In this document: positions 1 through 6,275 of the stretch, piece by piece
Layout of the letters: every line of letters starts with the position of its first letter
How positions within the stretch are numbered: position 1 is the stretch's first letter
NCBI GenBank assembly: GCA_964449305.1
Contig: CAYUYM010000014.1
Span: forward strand, 1 to 33,688
Source of the DNA: CAYUYM01 sp964449305
GTDB taxonomy: Bacteria; Bacteroidota; Ignavibacteria; SZUA-365; CAYQST01
DNA: 33,688 bases
Reading direction: 5' to 3'
Position numbers and translations under genes: made by a program
The notes under the pieces: model-generated
What the model saw: the letters and a program-made list of their open reading frames with translations, nothing else
The model's database searches: none
What the model was told of the DNA's origin: nothing

Positions 1-276
1 GGCGGTGAAGAGCGTCCATGCCTGGCGCGCATTGACGGTACCAGAAGCAATGGCGCGGCGTGGCTTGTTGATGCGGTCGATTCCGACGTCGAGGATGTCG
101 TTGATCACGTTTCCCGCGGCGCCGAGAAGGACGGCGCTGCCGGCGGCGATGGTGATGCTGCCGGCGGAGGAGGCGGGGGCGCCGGCAATCCATGCCGCGG
201 CGGCCACTCCCACGGCGCCAAGCGCAAGGTTGCCCGCACGGACGAGCGAGAGCCATGTGCCGGGGTCAGAACTCAT
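1..276 (-). CDS. UbiA-family prenyltransferase, N-terminal part (cut by left window edge)
   Basis: Reading the minus strand from the ATG at 276-274 gives 92 codons open to the window edge. UbiA enzymes are integral membrane proteins that move an isoprenoid chain from a diphosphate donor to an acceptor. The first metal/diphosphate-binding motif is seen: N59-D60, D63 and D67 (NDILDVGID), followed by RINKPRR (residues 68-74), the usual continuation in this family. Residues about 20-55 are hydrophobic and Ala/Gly-rich, fitting the first membrane helices. The start codon lies inside the end of the upstream omp85-like gene (ATGAGTTCTGA, 11-base overlap), so the two are probably translationally coupled. 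The acceptor (menaquinone precursor, heme, chlorophyllide or glycerol phosphate) cannot be told from this fragment. Family call is firm; substrate is open. Confidence 0.85.
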   Translation of the reverse strand, partial: MSSDPGTWLSLVRAGNLALGAVGVAAAAWIAGAPASSAGSITIAAGSAVLLGAAGNVINDILDVGIDRINKPRRAIASGTVNARQAWTLFTA

Positions 277-2005
277 TGATCAGCCCGAAATGAATCTTTG
301 CCGTGGTGAAGGAATCCCCCTGCCCCAGGGCGTAACTGACGGCGAGCACACCAAGAGGCGTTTCCAGCCTCCCACCCACACCGTATCCATGGCGAAACAC
401 CTGCATGCCCGTCCTGTCCTGTGACGCATCCTCCTCCTGGAAGATATGGCCGGCATCGAGAAACACAAAGGCGTAGGACCGCCGTCCAAGGCTGTAGCGC
501 AGCTCGAGGTTTCCCCACACGAGGCGTGTGCCGGTGAACTGCTCCTCACGGTAGCCGCGCAGTGTGAGCGCTCCACCGAGACGATAGAGATCCGACAGAT
601 CAAGGCGGGAGCCACGCAGTTCGCGGGCGTGCAGTGCCAGGGCGATGATGGTGCTGCGGAAGGTCTCCTGAAAAACCGATGCGTCGATCTCGATGCGCTG
701 GATGAATTCCGAGCCTGCGGCGATTCGCTCAGTGCCGGCAATGGTCTTGGAGCCTCCGGTCCAACTGTTGCGGAAGACGATGCCGGCGAAGGGATTCCAA
801 GGGTTGTCGCGTGTGTCGATGAACAGTTCGAGTCCGGCGTTGGTGGCGGTGCTTGCAGGCGCCGCCAGCGGCCCCGACGACGAGGGGATGACGCGCACAG
901 ACTGCACAGTGGCCGCCACCTGCATGCTTTCCGACAGCATGAGACTGATGCGAGCATCGAAGGCGCGGCGGACGTAGGACGAGTCCACGAAGCGTTGGAA
1001 GAAGCCGCCCTGCAGGTTGACGGGCCAGTCGAGCACCCAGGGTTCCAGGTAGCGCAGTTCGAGTTCGGTGAGGGAACTCGACGGCCGTTCCCAGCGGGCA
1101 TCGATGCGTCTCCCGGTGCCGAAGAGGTTGCGGAAGGAAAGGTTGACGAGTCCCGTCAATGTGCCCTGTTCATCGGTGGTGCGGCCGGGTTGGTAGCCCA
1201 CGATGCCATCGAAGTGATTCGCCCCGCCTTCCGTGACCCGCACAAGGATGCCATGGCGTGTGGAGCGTTGGTAGAGTGCGGGCTCGGCGACAGAGGAGAA
1301 GAAGGTGAGCCGCTCGAGTCTGCGTCGCAGCCGGTCCGGCAGTCCGGGTGTCCATGCCTCGTCGGGTGCAAGCCGCAGCTCCCGCGTGATGACGCCGGGT
1401 TGTGTGATGTCGTTGCCCTGCACCGTGACCTCGGAAATGGTGACGCGATCCCCGGCATCCACAAGGAACTCGACCACGGCAAGCGCGCTGTCGCCGCGTT
1501 CGGTGACGTGGATGGCATTGATGCCCGTGGTGGCGAAGGCATGCCCCGCCTCGTCGCACCGGGTGAGGAGCTGCATCGCATCGGCGCGCAGGGCGGCGGG
1601 GGAGAGAAGCCCCCCCGGACGCGTCGCCAGGTCCTGGAGCAGGGCCTCCTCTGGCAGGGGTGGAGTGCCGGCAATGCGCACGGCGGTGACGATGTGTCGG
1701 CAGCCCTCGGTGATCGTGATGCGGACATGGAGCACCGAGCTGTCCTCCGCAATGCGGACGACGGTGGCGATGGCGCCGGCGTTGAGAAACCCCTGCTCGT
1801 GGCACAGGGTCTCCACCGTGCGAGCGAGCTGTGGCAGGGCGGCGACGCCGCTGCGAAGTAGGCCGGATCCCGCCACTGCGGCGCTGAGCTCGCTCGTGGA
1901 GATTGAGGTGTTTCCCTCTAATGCGACGTCGAGCACCTGACCGCGGGCGGCCATGGTGGCAAGGAGCAGGAGAAGGACGCGGGATATGAAACCTGCAGGG
2001 GACAT
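266..2005 (-). CDS. Omp85/BamA-TamA-like outer-membrane protein
   Basis: 579 residues. An N-terminal signal peptide (about 1-22, Leu-rich core, ending near ARG-Q) is followed by POTRA-like segments: residues from about 24 (VLDVALEGNTSIS) and a clear one later (VTISEVTVQGNDI...TPGLPDRLRRRLERL). The C-terminal half is a beta-barrel of the D15/surface-antigen type. It carries the diagnostic Omp85 motif LRGYREEQF at about 482-490, then NLELRYSL and FLDAGHIF, and ends in Phe as outer-membrane barrels do. Family members insert or translocate proteins across the outer membrane. The protein is shorter than BamA (about 800 residues with five POTRAs) and nearer TamA or the short Bacteroidota Omp85 proteins, so it is probably not the essential BamA. 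A GAGG element sits just before the ATG. The ubiA-like gene overlaps its 3' end. Confidence 0.85.
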   Translation of the reverse strand: MSPAGFISRVLLLLLATMAARGQVLDVALEGNTSISTSELSAAVAGSGLLRSGVAALPQLARTVETLCHEQGFLNAGAIATVVRIAEDSSVLHVRITITEGCRHIVTAVRIAGTPPLPEEALLQDLATRPGGLLSPAALRADAMQLLTRCDEAGHAFATTGINAIHVTERGDSALAVVEFLVDAGDRVTISEVTVQGNDITQPGVITRELRLAPDEAWTPGLPDRLRRRLERLTFFSSVAEPALYQRSTRHGILVRVTEGGANHFDGIVGYQPGRTTDEQGTLTGLVNLSFRNLFGTGRRIDARWERPSSSLTELELRYLEPWVLDWPVNLQGGFFQRFVDSSYVRRAFDARISLMLSESMQVAATVQSVRVIPSSSGPLAAPASTATNAGLELFIDTRDNPWNPFAGIVFRNSWTGGSKTIAGTERIAAGSEFIQRIEIDASVFQETFRSTIIALALHARELRGSRLDLSDLYRLGGALTLRGYREEQFTGTRLVWGNLELRYSLGRRSYAFVFLDAGHIFQEEDASQDRTGMQVFRHGYGVGGRLETPLGVLAVSYALGQGDSFTTAKIHFGLINEF

Positions 2006-2069
2006 GCCTCAAAGATGCGGGAATGGCGTGGAACCTCCAACACCCGGAAGGGCAATTGCACGTCGCGCT

Positions 2070-2098
2070 TTGACAATGTGGATGCGTCCATGTACATT
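2070..2098 (+). promoter_or_regulatory. Candidate promoter for the small HTH gene
   Basis: TTGACA (2070-2075) and TACATT (2093-2098) are 17 bases apart, which also reads as TTG-N20-TAnnTT. It points toward the gene at 2133 and predicts a leader of about 28 bases. It lies in the 127-base gap between divergent genes. Seen by eye only. Confidence 0.5.
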
Positions 2099-2132
2099 CC
2101 TCCGGAATTTCCACCCATCAACGAGGACCATC

Positions 2133-2309
2133 ATGCCAGAAGCAGCAGACATGTTCACCGCGGGCGCCATCGCAAAGGAGCTCGGGGTCACGGATACCAA
2201 GGTCAAGAAGGCCATCAAGGAACTCGCCATCGAGCCATGCGCCAAGAAGGGCGTCTGCAACTACTACGCCAAGGGCGACGTCGCGAAGATCAGGAAGGCC
2301 CTGAAATAG
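2133..2309 (+). CDS. Small winged-helix/HTH-like protein (58 aa)
   Basis: The reading frame is open further upstream, but the ATG at 2133 is chosen because it follows a purine-rich GAGGA about 7 bases away and lies just downstream of a good promoter candidate. The 58-residue product has a helix-turn-helix look: GAIAKELGVTDTKVKKAIKE (residues 11-30) resembles a DNA-recognition unit with the GVT turn, followed by a short hairpin (VCNYYAKGDV, 41-50) and a basic C-terminal helix (KIRKALK). This layout recalls the minimal MerR/excisionase-type fold. Cys36 and Cys42 flank the hairpin. I cannot name a family. A DNA-binding role is inferred from the fold pattern only; the target is unknown. Confidence 0.7.
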   Translation: MPEAADMFTAGAIAKELGVTDTKVKKAIKELAIEPCAKKGVCNYYAKGDVAKIRKALK

Positions 2310-2383
2310 GTCCGGACATGATGCGGGGAGGCTGGGCGGGATGCTGACGAATCCCACTCATCCCTGATCGGCCCCGCACTTCA

Positions 2384-2393
2384 CCCCCCCCCC
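2384..2393. repeat. Run of ten C bases upstream of the NmrA-like gene
   Basis: A homopolymer of ten C lies about 48-57 bases before the ATG at 2441, in the gap after the small HTH gene. Such tracts can change length by slipped-strand mispairing and, when placed in a promoter, alter expression. No clear promoter element was seen around it. Confidence 0.8.
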
Positions 2394-2440
2394 GCCAGCG
2401 TGGAGGACGGGGTCTTTCATCACTTGGAAAGGAGAAGGAC

Positions 2441-3328
2441 ATGGTTGTCATAACCGGGGCGACGGGGAACACGGGCAGGCCGCTGGCCATGGCCCTGCTG
2501 GAGGCGGGGACGCCCGTGCGCATCATCAGTCGCAGCGCGAAAAAGGCGGCGGACCTCGTCGCGAAGGGGGCGGAGCTGCGCATCGGCGTCAGCGACGATG
2601 CCGCCTTCCTCTCAGAAGCCTTCGCCGGCGCGACGGCGGTGTATGCCATGATCCCGCCGAACCTCCACACGCAGGATTTCCGCGCCTTCCAGATGCAGCA
2701 TGCGGAGGCCATCACCCGGGCCGTGCAGGCGGCGGGTGTCACGCATGTGGTGCAGCTCTCCAGCGTGGGCGCACACCTGGAGGACGGCTCCGGCATCATC
2801 CTGGGTCTGCGCCGGTTCGAGCAGATGCTCGATGCCGTTCCGGATCTCCATGTTCTGCACCTGCGCCCCGCGTATTTCATGGAGAACATCTTCGGGATGA
2901 TCCCGACGATCAAGATGTTCAACATGGTCGGTTCCCCCATCACACCGGATCTGCCGCTGGCCATGATCGCGACAAGGGACATCGCAGCCCATGCGGCGAG
3001 GCGTCTGCGCGCCCTGGATTTCACCGGCTCCTCCGTGCAGTATCTTCTTGGACAGCGTGATCTGACCTTCATCGAAATGGTGAGCATCCTGGGGCCGGCC
3101 ATCGACAAGCCCGGGCTCCGCTACCAGGAATTCCATTACGAGCTCTTCCGCGGTGCCATGGTGCAGATGGGCGTGTCGAAATCCTCCACGGATCTCACCA
3201 TCGAGTTCATGAAGGCACTGAACGATGGGCGCATCATGAGCGACGTGCAGCGCAGCGTGGAGAACACGACACCGACATCGATCGAGGATTTTGCGCCGGT
3301 GTTCGCCCACGTCTACACCAGCCGCTGA
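2441..3328 (+). CDS. NmrA-like NAD(P)-binding protein (atypical SDR)
   Basis: 295 residues beginning with a Rossmann dinucleotide-binding strand and the glycine motif GATGNTG (residues 6-12), then a basic residue cluster (IISRSAKK) that often marks NADP(H) preference. Later landmarks fit the NmrA/atypical SDR group: HVVQLSSVGAH (central strand with Ser-Ser), LRPAYFMENIF, and a C-terminal half for ligand binding. The usual SDR Tyr-x-x-x-Lys dyad is not evident, as is common in NmrA proteins, which may act as redox sensors or quinone/isoflavone-type reductases. The start has an excellent ribosome site (AAAGGAGAAGGAC). The DUF116-like gene follows after 47 bases and is probably co-transcribed. 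Substrate unknown. Confidence 0.85.
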   Translation: MVVITGATGNTGRPLAMALLEAGTPVRIISRSAKKAADLVAKGAELRIGVSDDAAFLSEAFAGATAVYAMIPPNLHTQDFRAFQMQHAEAITRAVQAAGVTHVVQLSSVGAHLEDGSGIILGLRRFEQMLDAVPDLHVLHLRPAYFMENIFGMIPTIKMFNMVGSPITPDLPLAMIATRDIAAHAARRLRALDFTGSSVQYLLGQRDLTFIEMVSILGPAIDKPGLRYQEFHYELFRGAMVQMGVSKSSTDLTIEFMKALNDGRIMSDVQRSVENTTPTSIEDFAPVFAHVYTSR

Positions 3329-3375
3329 TCGGCAGGGTCTGCGCGGGCGCATCCCTCCATGCCGGGTGCGATGCC

Positions 3376-4215
3376 ATGATCGACATGTCCCCATTTCACG
3401 GACAGACCTACACGCTCACCGATGCCGCCGGGACCTCGGATGCGCTGTACCGCGAGCTCGACGACGCAGTGGAGGGCTGCCTCCGCTGGGAACCCGATCC
3501 GCACGCCCTGCTGGCGCTGGTGGAGCGGTTGGGGCGCCGACGTTCGGACCTGCGTCGGCTGACGGGGCCCCGCGGCGACGCACTGGCGCGGCGCCTGATG
3601 GAGTTGGCGCGCGATGCGTTCTCCCCGCGCACCACCGGGCATGCGGCGCACATGGCCGCGCTGCCGGTGACGTCCCGCTTCGATCGCATCCTCACCATGA
3701 CGGAGGAACAGCACCAGCTCGGCCTGCTGGAGGTGGGGCTGTCGAACCGGGTCAATGCCGCGGGGTTTCATGGCGCCGCGTTCCGTTTCGCCCTGCTTCC
3801 CATCTGCCTCCATGATCTCGCGAGGGAATGTCGGTCCCGGTCGGATGGTGTGGAGCACCTGTGCATCCGCTGCTCGGCGACCTGCGAGCTGCGGGCGATG
3901 AGCGATGTCCTGCGCACCTGCGAGGTGCTGCCCTACGTGTGGCGGAGATCGTCGCTGCGGAGCAACCTGCGGCGGCTGACTGCCATCCATGGCAGCGTCG
4001 CCGTTGTGGGCGTGGCGTGCATTCCCGAGCTGCTGCACGGCATGCGTCGCTGCCGCGCTGCTGGTGTGCCCGTGCTGGGTGTGCCGCTCGACGCCAATCG
4101 CTGCGCCCGCTGGATGGGGGACTTCCATCCCAACCAGGTGAACCTTGGGGCCCTGCGCTGCACCGTCACACGGAATGACGGGCGTCCTGTGACTCCGGCA
4201 CGCGACGAAATGTGA
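3376..4215 (+). CDS. DUF116-like cysteine-rich protein
   Basis: 279 residues. The C-terminal part (about 138-265) matches what I recall of the DUF116 family: LPICLHD (141-147), then C152, C163-xx-C166-xxx-C170, C182, a GVAC motif ending at C215, GVPL, and RC at C243. Eleven cysteines in all suggest metal or Fe-S binding, though no cluster has been assigned for certain in this family. The first about 130 residues are not recognised. There is no signal peptide, so it is probably cytosolic. An in-frame ATG three codons later (3385) is an alternative start; neither has a strong ribosome site. It follows the NmrA-like gene closely. Function is unknown; the family call is moderately sure. Confidence 0.7.
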   Translation: MIDMSPFHGQTYTLTDAAGTSDALYRELDDAVEGCLRWEPDPHALLALVERLGRRRSDLRRLTGPRGDALARRLMELARDAFSPRTTGHAAHMAALPVTSRFDRILTMTEEQHQLGLLEVGLSNRVNAAGFHGAAFRFALLPICLHDLARECRSRSDGVEHLCIRCSATCELRAMSDVLRTCEVLPYVWRRSSLRSNLRRLTAIHGSVAVVGVACIPELLHGMRRCRAAGVPVLGVPLDANRCARWMGDFHPNQVNLGALRCTVTRNDGRPVTPARDEM

Positions 4216-4340
4216 TCAGAGAAGAACCGTCACTGTTGAGACCACCTCGAGCCCGTTGCCGGATGTGCAGCGGAGCCGCGTGGATCGGGTGCCTGGTGTG
4301 AACCCGTCACACGGGATGGGCACATCGTGCAGCAGATGTC

Positions 4341-4356
4341 GCCCGGGAGCCCGGGC
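4341..4356. terminator. GC-rich hairpin after the DUF116-like gene (weak terminator candidate)
   Basis: GCCCGGG (4341-4347) and CCCGGGC (4350-4356) form perfect 7-base arms with only a two-base gap. It lies between convergent genes, about 125 bases after the plus-strand stop. There is no T tract, so it may be only a palindrome. Confidence 0.3.
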
Positions 4357-4386
4357 ATGTCATGGACAACGGCGGGCCGAAACGCA

Positions 4387-4414
4387 CACGGGCGGATCGT
4401 GTGACCCGCCCGTG
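4387..4414 (-). terminator. Probable terminator of pepD, possibly bidirectional
   Basis: CACGGGCGG (4387-4395) and CCGCCCGTG (4406-4414) form a perfect 9-base stem with a 10-base loop, starting 20 bases after the pepD stop codon. On the minus strand it is followed by TGCGTTTCGG, a weak T stretch. As it lies between convergent genes it could serve both. Confidence 0.55.
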
Positions 4415-4433
4415 CGTGAATTGTCGATCAATG

Positions 4434-5897
4434 TCATTTGGAGCGGGCGATGTTCTCCAGAAGGGTGGTGAGAAGCGTCCAGAACTTGGCGGTGGTGCGG
4501 ATGTGGAGACGCTCGTCGGGGGAGTGCGCACCCTCGATGGTGGGTCCGAAGGAGATCATGTCCATCTTCGGATACACTTCGCCGATGAGGCCGCATTCGA
4601 GGCCCGCGTGGATGGCCTTGATGAGCGGTTCCTCGCCATGAAGCTGGTTGTAGGTGTCCATGGTCCGCTGGAGGATGAAGGATTGCATGTTGGGTTTCCA
4701 GCCCGGGTAGCCGTCGCCGTAGACGATCTCGAGACCGGCGAGCTTCAGCACGGCGGACACCATGCGCACGGCGTCGAGCTTCTCCGATTCGACCGAGGAA
4801 CGCTGGCTTGTGCCGATCACGAGGCGACCGTTCTCCATGGTGAGTGTGGCGAGGTTGGTCGAGGTTTCGACAAGGCCCTCAAGATCGGCGCTCATCTTGA
4901 GGACGCCGTGGGGCAGGGAGTAGAGCGTATCGAGCAGCGTTGTGCACTGGGTGGAGGCGATGACGGATGCCGGTACGGTGACCGCCTTCGCGGTGACGGC
5001 GATGCCTGGCTCCACGTTGCTGATCTCGATCATGAGAATGTCGTTGAACCCGTTGACGACGGCGATGGCATCGTCGAGCACTGCGGCGGGCACGCAGACG
5101 ACGGCCTCGGCCTCGCGCGGGATCGCGTTGCGCTTGCTGCCGCCCGCGATGGTGGCGATGCGCACATCCCCCACGCGACCGATGGCATCGATGATGCGCG
5201 TGAGGATCTTGATGGCATTGCCGCGGCCGGTGTGGATGTCGAGCCCAGAATGGCCGCCCTTGAGCCCGCCGATCTGGATGTCGATCGCCGCCCAGTCCGC
5301 GGGTGTGGGTTCCATGGTGAGGGGCATGACGCCAGCGGTGTCCATGCCGCCGGAGCAGCCGACGTAGAGGGCGCCGTCCTCCTCGGAATCAAGATTGAGC
5401 ATGATGCTGCCCGTCAGGAAGCCCGGCTGGAGGCCCTTGGCGCCGGTGAGGCCGGTCTCCTCATCCACGGTGAAGAGCAGCTCGAGAGGTGGGTGCACCA
5501 GGTCCTTCGATTCAAGGACGGCGAGGGCTGCCGCGACGCCGATGCCATTGTCCGCGCCCAGTGTGGTGCCGTCGGCGGTGACCCAGTCGCCATCGACATA
5601 TGCCCGGATCGGATCGTTGTCGAAATCGTGCTCCGTGCCCTTGTTCTTTTCACACACCATGTCGATGTGTCCCTGGATCACGACCGTGGGGGCATGCTCA
5701 CAGCCTGCAGACGCCGGCTTGCGCACGAGAAGATTGCCGGTGGCATCCTGTTCCGCCGTGTAGCCGAGATCGGCGACGAGGCGTTTCAGATGGTCGAGGA
5801 TCTTTCCCTCCTTCTTTGAGGGACGCGGCACCTGCGTGAGGCCGTGAAAGTGTTTCCAGAGAAGGGTTGGTTGCAGTGAGGTGATCGGTTCGGACAC
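4434..5897 (-). CDS. pepD: PepD, aminoacyl-histidine dipeptidase (M20C metallopeptidase)
   Basis: 487 residues, almost the same length as E. coli PepD (485). This cytosolic two-metal enzyme splits dipeptides such as carnosine-type Xaa-His. All hallmark motifs are visible: GHIDMV with H77 and D79, LGADNGIG with bridging D116, DEETG with the catalytic and metal Glu pair E146-E147, LNLDSEE with D170, and the C-terminal FGPTIEGAHSPDE with the last metal His. The lid/dimerisation insert lies between about 190 and 400. Translation starts at GTG (5897-5895), supported by AGGAG 7 bases upstream; no ATG start fits as well. It is a single-gene unit with its own promoter candidate and a dyad near the expected transcription start. 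No signal peptide. Confidence 0.95.
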   Translation of the reverse strand: MSEPITSLQPTLLWKHFHGLTQVPRPSKKEGKILDHLKRLVADLGYTAEQDATGNLLVRKPASAGCEHAPTVVIQGHIDMVCEKNKGTEHDFDNDPIRAYVDGDWVTADGTTLGADNGIGVAAALAVLESKDLVHPPLELLFTVDEETGLTGAKGLQPGFLTGSIMLNLDSEEDGALYVGCSGGMDTAGVMPLTMEPTPADWAAIDIQIGGLKGGHSGLDIHTGRGNAIKILTRIIDAIGRVGDVRIATIAGGSKRNAIPREAEAVVCVPAAVLDDAIAVVNGFNDILMIEISNVEPGIAVTAKAVTVPASVIASTQCTTLLDTLYSLPHGVLKMSADLEGLVETSTNLATLTMENGRLVIGTSQRSSVESEKLDAVRMVSAVLKLAGLEIVYGDGYPGWKPNMQSFILQRTMDTYNQLHGEEPLIKAIHAGLECGLIGEVYPKMDMISFGPTIEGAHSPDERLHIRTTAKFWTLLTTLLENIARSK

Positions 5898-5950
5898 GGG
5901 GCGACTCCTGTGTAAACGATGAGAAATGTGGGCGGAGGATTGTGAAGAAC

Positions 5951-5975
5951 AATTGCACCGTGATTTGGTGCATTT
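5951..5975. promoter_or_regulatory. Dyad near the pepD transcription start (operator candidate)
   Basis: AATTGCACC (5951-5959) and GGTGCATTT (5967-5975) are inverted repeats matching at 8 of 9 positions, separated by 7 bases. The dyad sits just downstream of the promoter candidate at 5982-6013, where a bound regulator or an mRNA hairpin would affect pepD. Confidence 0.45.
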
Positions 5976-5981
5976 CGCAAA

Positions 5982-6013
5982 ACAAGTTACGGTTTGCCAT
6001 GGTCAAGGGCAAA
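5982..6013 (-). promoter_or_regulatory. Candidate pepD promoter (TTTG-N20-TAACTTGT)
   Basis: On the minus strand TTTG (6013-6010) is followed after 20 bases by TAACTTGT (5989-5982), close to the Bacteroidota TAnnTTTG element. It predicts a transcription start near 5976, about 80 bases before the GTG. The spacing is the same as in three other promoter candidates of this window. Confidence 0.45.
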
Positions 6014-6185
6014 CACGGTGATGGGTGGTCGACATGTGCCGGATGACGGCGGGGTGGCATCTTCCAGTGAGATGATCCGTTGCCGGTTGGTCTGCGTGGA
6101 AGCGCACCAGGGATGCTTCACGGAAGCGGTTCATGGAAGCGCGTCGATGGAAGGACGTGCCTCGCGCCAACCGGCCTGGCGAGGC

Positions 6186-6216
6186 TTGAAGTGTTCTCCC
6201 GGCTGTGCTATCTTGT
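6186..6216 (+). promoter_or_regulatory. Candidate promoter of the TPR-CHAT genes
   Basis: TTGAAG (6186-6191) and TATCTT (6209-6214) are 17 bases apart, reading also as TTG-N20-TATCTTGT. It lies about 60 bases before the preferred ATG at 6276. If correct, it makes the in-frame TTG at 6237 a less likely start, since that codon would lie only about 15 bases from the transcript end. Confidence 0.45.
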
Positions 6217-6275
6217 CCACAGTCGCGTCCGGGTGATTGCCACTCACACTCCCTCCGTTTTTCCGTACCTCATCG

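Larger units (their letters stand above)
5898..6275. other. Divergent intergenic region between pepD and the first TPR-CHAT gene
   Basis: This stretch of about 380 bases has no convincing gene. It holds the pepD ribosome site (AGGAG, 5905-5909), the dyad at 5951-5975, and two divergent promoter candidates (5982-6013 leftward, 6186-6216 rightward). Short open frames here lack ribosome sites and recognisable content. The part between about 6014 and 6185 shows nothing I can interpret. Confidence 0.6.

Noticed and set aside
5..424. 139-codon open frame on the plus strand at the left edge
   Set aside because: The opposite strand carries the UbiA motif NDILDVGID and the end of the Omp85 barrel, so this frame is a shadow.
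446..1861. 471-codon open frame on the plus strand
   Set aside because: Antisense to the omp85-like gene, which has a signal peptide, POTRA-like parts and the LRGY motif.
2010..2040. TTG-N20-CATCTTTG on the minus strand before the omp85-like gene
   Set aside because: The element ends 4 bases before the ATG, so transcription would begin at or inside the start codon; the match probably reflects the ribosome site TTTGAGG.
4296..4312. GTGTGA-N5-TCACAC, similar to a CRP site
   Set aside because: The spacer is 5 and not 6 bases, it lies between convergent genes where a promoter is not expected, and no CRP target is nearby.
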